From: Deltaproteobacteria bacterium
GTDB taxonomy: Bacteria; Desulfobacterota; GWC2-55-46; S146-73
Length of the DNA stretch: 7,640 nucleotides
Direction: 5' to 3'
NCBI GenBank assembly: GCA_015492355.1
Contig: WGFF01000260.1
Coordinates: 1 to 7,640 of the forward strand
Each line of letters opens with the position of its first letter. Position 1 is the first letter of the stretch. Position numbers and translations under genes: made by a program. Under the pieces are notes generated by a model, which saw nothing but the letters and a program-made list of their open reading frames with translations, searched no databases and had not been told where the DNA came from. This document shows positions 6,154 to 7,640 of the stretch, in pieces.

Positions 6154-7293
6154 TCAAAACCAGTGCCTTAGCCACCACTTCTCAAAGACCACCTTTCCCC
6201 AGTGCCATACAACCGAGGGTCTGTAGAACCTGACCTCTGGTGCGGGTTCCGCATAGAAGTTTCCCCTTGCAAAACCAGCCCTGCCTCCGCCCATCTCGAT
6301 GAAGCAGTACCCGTCCCCTGTGAATGGCTTGGCTGTTCTGTCGATGATACTCCTGGAGACACACTCAGCCTCGAAGTGGGCGAACACACCTGCCTTGGGA
6401 AGAAACATGCCGTTCGGAAGCCTTATGGAGGTTACATCCCCTATGGCGAACAGGTCTTCATAGCCTGTCCTGAGGGTGGAGGGATCGACCGGTATCCAGC
6501 CACCCTCAGCGCTAAGGGGTGAGTTTTTTATGACATCTGGCGGTGTGTGAGGCGGTACAGAAAGAAGAAGGTCATAGCCCGTCTCTGTACCGTCATCGAA
6601 GGAGACTGTATGTCTTTCTGTATCCACTGATGTTATCTTCATCCCTGTCTTATATATAATCCCCCTCTCTTCGATGAGCCCCTTTACCCTGAGCCCCAGT
6701 GCCCTGCCTGCCACAGGCATTGGAAGTGGCTCAGGGGTGTAGAACTCTATCGTTGTCCTGGCTCGGAGGTCTCTCTGCCTGAGGAGATAATCGAGAAGCA
6801 TGGCATATTCATAGGGTGCAGCAGGACACTTGAAAGGTATGGAGGAGATAACGATAACTATCCTCCCCCCTTTGAAACTATCGAGGTCTCTACTAAGCCT
6901 TACCACCTCATCCATCTCATAGAGATTGTAAGAGCCCTCCTTGAGTCCTGGTACGAGTTCTGGCTTCGGTTCTGCTCCGAGGGATACCACACAGGTATCG
7001 TACTCTATATCCCCACCATCCTTGAGGCTGAGCCTCTTTCTTTCTGGCTCTATCCTCACCACCTCATCCCTTACAAACCCCACTCCCCTCTTCTCGATAC
7101 CCCTTATATCCCTGCATATCCCCTCTGGCTTTCTCCTTGCCATCATGAGCCACGGGAAGGATGGTGTGAATATGTGTTTCTCCCTTCTGTCTATGAGAGT
7201 AATGGTGTAGCCACTTGCAAGGGTTCTGCCAAGCCTGTTGGCAACAACTATACCACCTATCCCGCCACCGAGTATGACTATCCTTTCTGCCAT
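6154..7293 (-). CDS. Sulfide:quinone oxidoreductase-like FAD flavoprotein
   Basis: 379 aa, close to the usual SQR size. The FAD-binding GGGIGG motif is at 9-14, with acidic D35 ending beta-2. The YDTCVVSLGAEP stretch (99-110) fills the place of the usual ATG motif, and LFAIGDV (281-287) is the second FAD motif. C156 in FKCPAAPYE and C330 in GYCFIEMGGG are the best candidates for the redox-active pair of SQR/flavocytochrome c dehydrogenases. C60, C101 and C311 also occur. The aromatic, basic tail WHWGKVVFEKWWLRHWF (363-379) looks like an amphipathic membrane foot. There is no signal peptide, so it should sit on the cytoplasmic face and pass sulfide electrons to quinone. A related reductase with another thiol substrate is possible. 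ATG 7293 is chosen over TTG 7299 because AAGGAG (7308-7303) is 9 nt from the former and 3 nt from the latter. Confidence 0.85.
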   Translation of the reverse strand: MAERIVILGGGIGGIVVANRLGRTLASGYTITLIDRREKHIFTPSFPWLMMARRKPEGICRDIRGIEKRGVGFVRDEVVRIEPERKRLSLKDGGDIEYDTCVVSLGAEPKPELVPGLKEGSYNLYEMDEVVRLSRDLDSFKGGRIVIVISSIPFKCPAAPYEYAMLLDYLLRQRDLRARTTIEFYTPEPLPMPVAGRALGLRVKGLIEERGIIYKTGMKITSVDTERHTVSFDDGTETGYDLLLSVPPHTPPDVIKNSPLSAEGGWIPVDPSTLRTGYEDLFAIGDVTSIRLPNGMFLPKAGVFAHFEAECVSRSIIDRTAKPFTGDGYCFIEMGGGRAGFARGNFYAEPAPEVRFYRPSVVWHWGKVVFEKWWLRHWF

Positions 7294-7295
7294 GT

Positions 7296-7622
7296 TCAAC
7301 CACTCCTTTTGAGCCTTTTGAGCACCTCTCTTTTTTCTTCCAGTTGCTCAAGGAGCACCTCTCTCATGAGCATACATGCCTTTACTATCTTTGGACTCGA
7401 TATGGAATGGTATATGTTCACCCCTTCCCTTCTGGACCTTATCACCCCGCAGTTTTTGAGCACCGAGAGATGCTGGGATACATTGGCTTTGGATGCCTTG
7501 AGTATATCCACGAGTTCCCCTGTTGACTTTTCTCCATCCTTGATGGCGTAGATTATCTCAAGCCTTTTTGGGTTAGCCAGTGTCTTGCATACCTCTGCGT
7601 GGAGTTTGAATATCTCTTTCAT
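7296..7622 (-). CDS. ArsR/SmtB-family transcriptional repressor
   Basis: 108 aa, the usual length for a single-domain winged-helix ArsR protein. CKTLANPKRLEII (12-24) is the family's alpha-1/alpha-2 signature. STGELVDIL then SKANVSQHLSVLKNCGVI (44-61) form the helix-turn-helix with recognition helix, and RSRREGVNIYHSI (62-74) is the beta wing. It lacks the ELCVCDL metal site of ArsR/CadC. Its Cys are C12, C58 and C83. By my remembered alignment, Y25 and L91 occupy the positions of the persulfide-sensing pair of SqrR/BigR, so sensing, if thiol-based, would use C12/C83 instead. As first gene of the series, 2 nt before SQR, it likely represses its own transcript until sulfide or another reactive-sulfur signal appears; that is inference. 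ATG 7622 has only a weak AGAG 5 nt upstream, and the promoter lies at or beyond the window edge. Confidence 0.88.
   Translation of the reverse strand: MKEIFKLHAEVCKTLANPKRLEIIYAIKDGEKSTGELVDILKASKANVSQHLSVLKNCGVIRSRREGVNIYHSISSPKIVKACMLMREVLLEQLEEKREVLKRLKRSG
7303..7308 (-). promoter_or_regulatory. Shine-Dalgarno of the SQR-like gene, inside the ArsR gene
   Basis: AAGGAG lies in the last codons of the ArsR-family gene, 9 nt before ATG 7293. With only 2 nt between the ArsR stop and this start, translation of the two genes is probably coupled. Confidence 0.7.
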
Positions 7623-7632
7623 GATTGCTCTA

Positions 7633-7640
7633 TTTATAAA
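7633..7640. promoter_or_regulatory. AT-rich palindrome just upstream of the ArsR gene, possible -10/operator
   Basis: TTTATAAA is self-complementary and contains TATAAA on the minus strand, 10 nt before ATG 7622. It could be part of the operon promoter or an ArsR operator, but the window ends here and no -35 can be seen. Eight bases alone are weak evidence. Confidence 0.2.

Noticed and set aside
7294..7299. TTG start for the SQR-like gene
   Set aside because: It is only 3 nt from the AAGGAG site, and ATG 7293 gives the normal short lead to the FAD motif.
7174..7551. A 125-codon + strand frame over the ArsR/SQR junction
   Set aside because: It is the complement of two recognised genes; its Ser/Leu-rich content is typical of an antisense reading.
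7296..7622. Classic arsenic/cadmium-sensing ArsR
   Set aside because: The ELCVCDL metal-binding motif is missing, and the neighbours are sulfur rather than arsenic genes.

Overview
The window reads as a compact bacterial chromosome segment from a double-membrane (Gram-negative type) organism. The evidence is an outer-membrane beta-barrel ending in Phe, a periplasmic LolA-like protein and an RND pump. Codon use is rich in AGG (Arg) and ATA (Ile), and Shine-Dalgarno sites are strong. Together with sulfide-oxidoreductase and DsrE genes this suggests an anaerobic or thermophilic sulfur-cycling lineage such as Nitrospirota (Thermodesulfovibrio-like). That placement is an impression from style, not a measurement.

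Layout. 1-100: a short hairpin plus T-tract, probably the terminator of a gene to the left, then a C/G-rich leader with two mutually exclusive hairpins. 101-775 (+): an exported class I SAM-dependent methyltransferase. 831-7622 (-): seven co-directional genes, transcribed right to left: ArsR-family repressor, SQR-like flavoprotein, DsrE-family sulfur carrier, DUF2892 (YgaP-type) two-helix membrane protein, MMPL/RND transporter, LolA-like periplasmic protein (PF17131 type), DUF1302-like outer-membrane barrel. The methyltransferase and the barrel gene converge at 776-830.

How the genes may work together. The right half (ArsR, SQR, DsrE, DUF2892) looks like a reactive-sulfur sensing, oxidation and relay module. 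It recalls the E. coli ygaV-ygaP pair (ArsR regulator plus rhodanese-DUF2892), but with SQR and DsrE in place of rhodanese. The left half (MMPL, LolA-like, barrel) looks like an inner-membrane to outer-membrane route for a hydrophobic substrate. The DUF2892 stop overlaps the MMPL start by four bases, which joins the two halves. ArsR/SQR (2-nt gap) and LolA-like/barrel (probable 4-nt overlap) are also tightly packed. The gaps are 81 nt (SQR-DsrE), 208 nt (DsrE-DUF2892, with a long imperfect hairpin) and 119 nt (MMPL-LolA-like, with a 16-bp palindrome over the MMPL stop). Whether all seven genes share one transcript cannot be decided from sequence alone. No tRNA, rRNA, CRISPR array or insertion sequence was seen.
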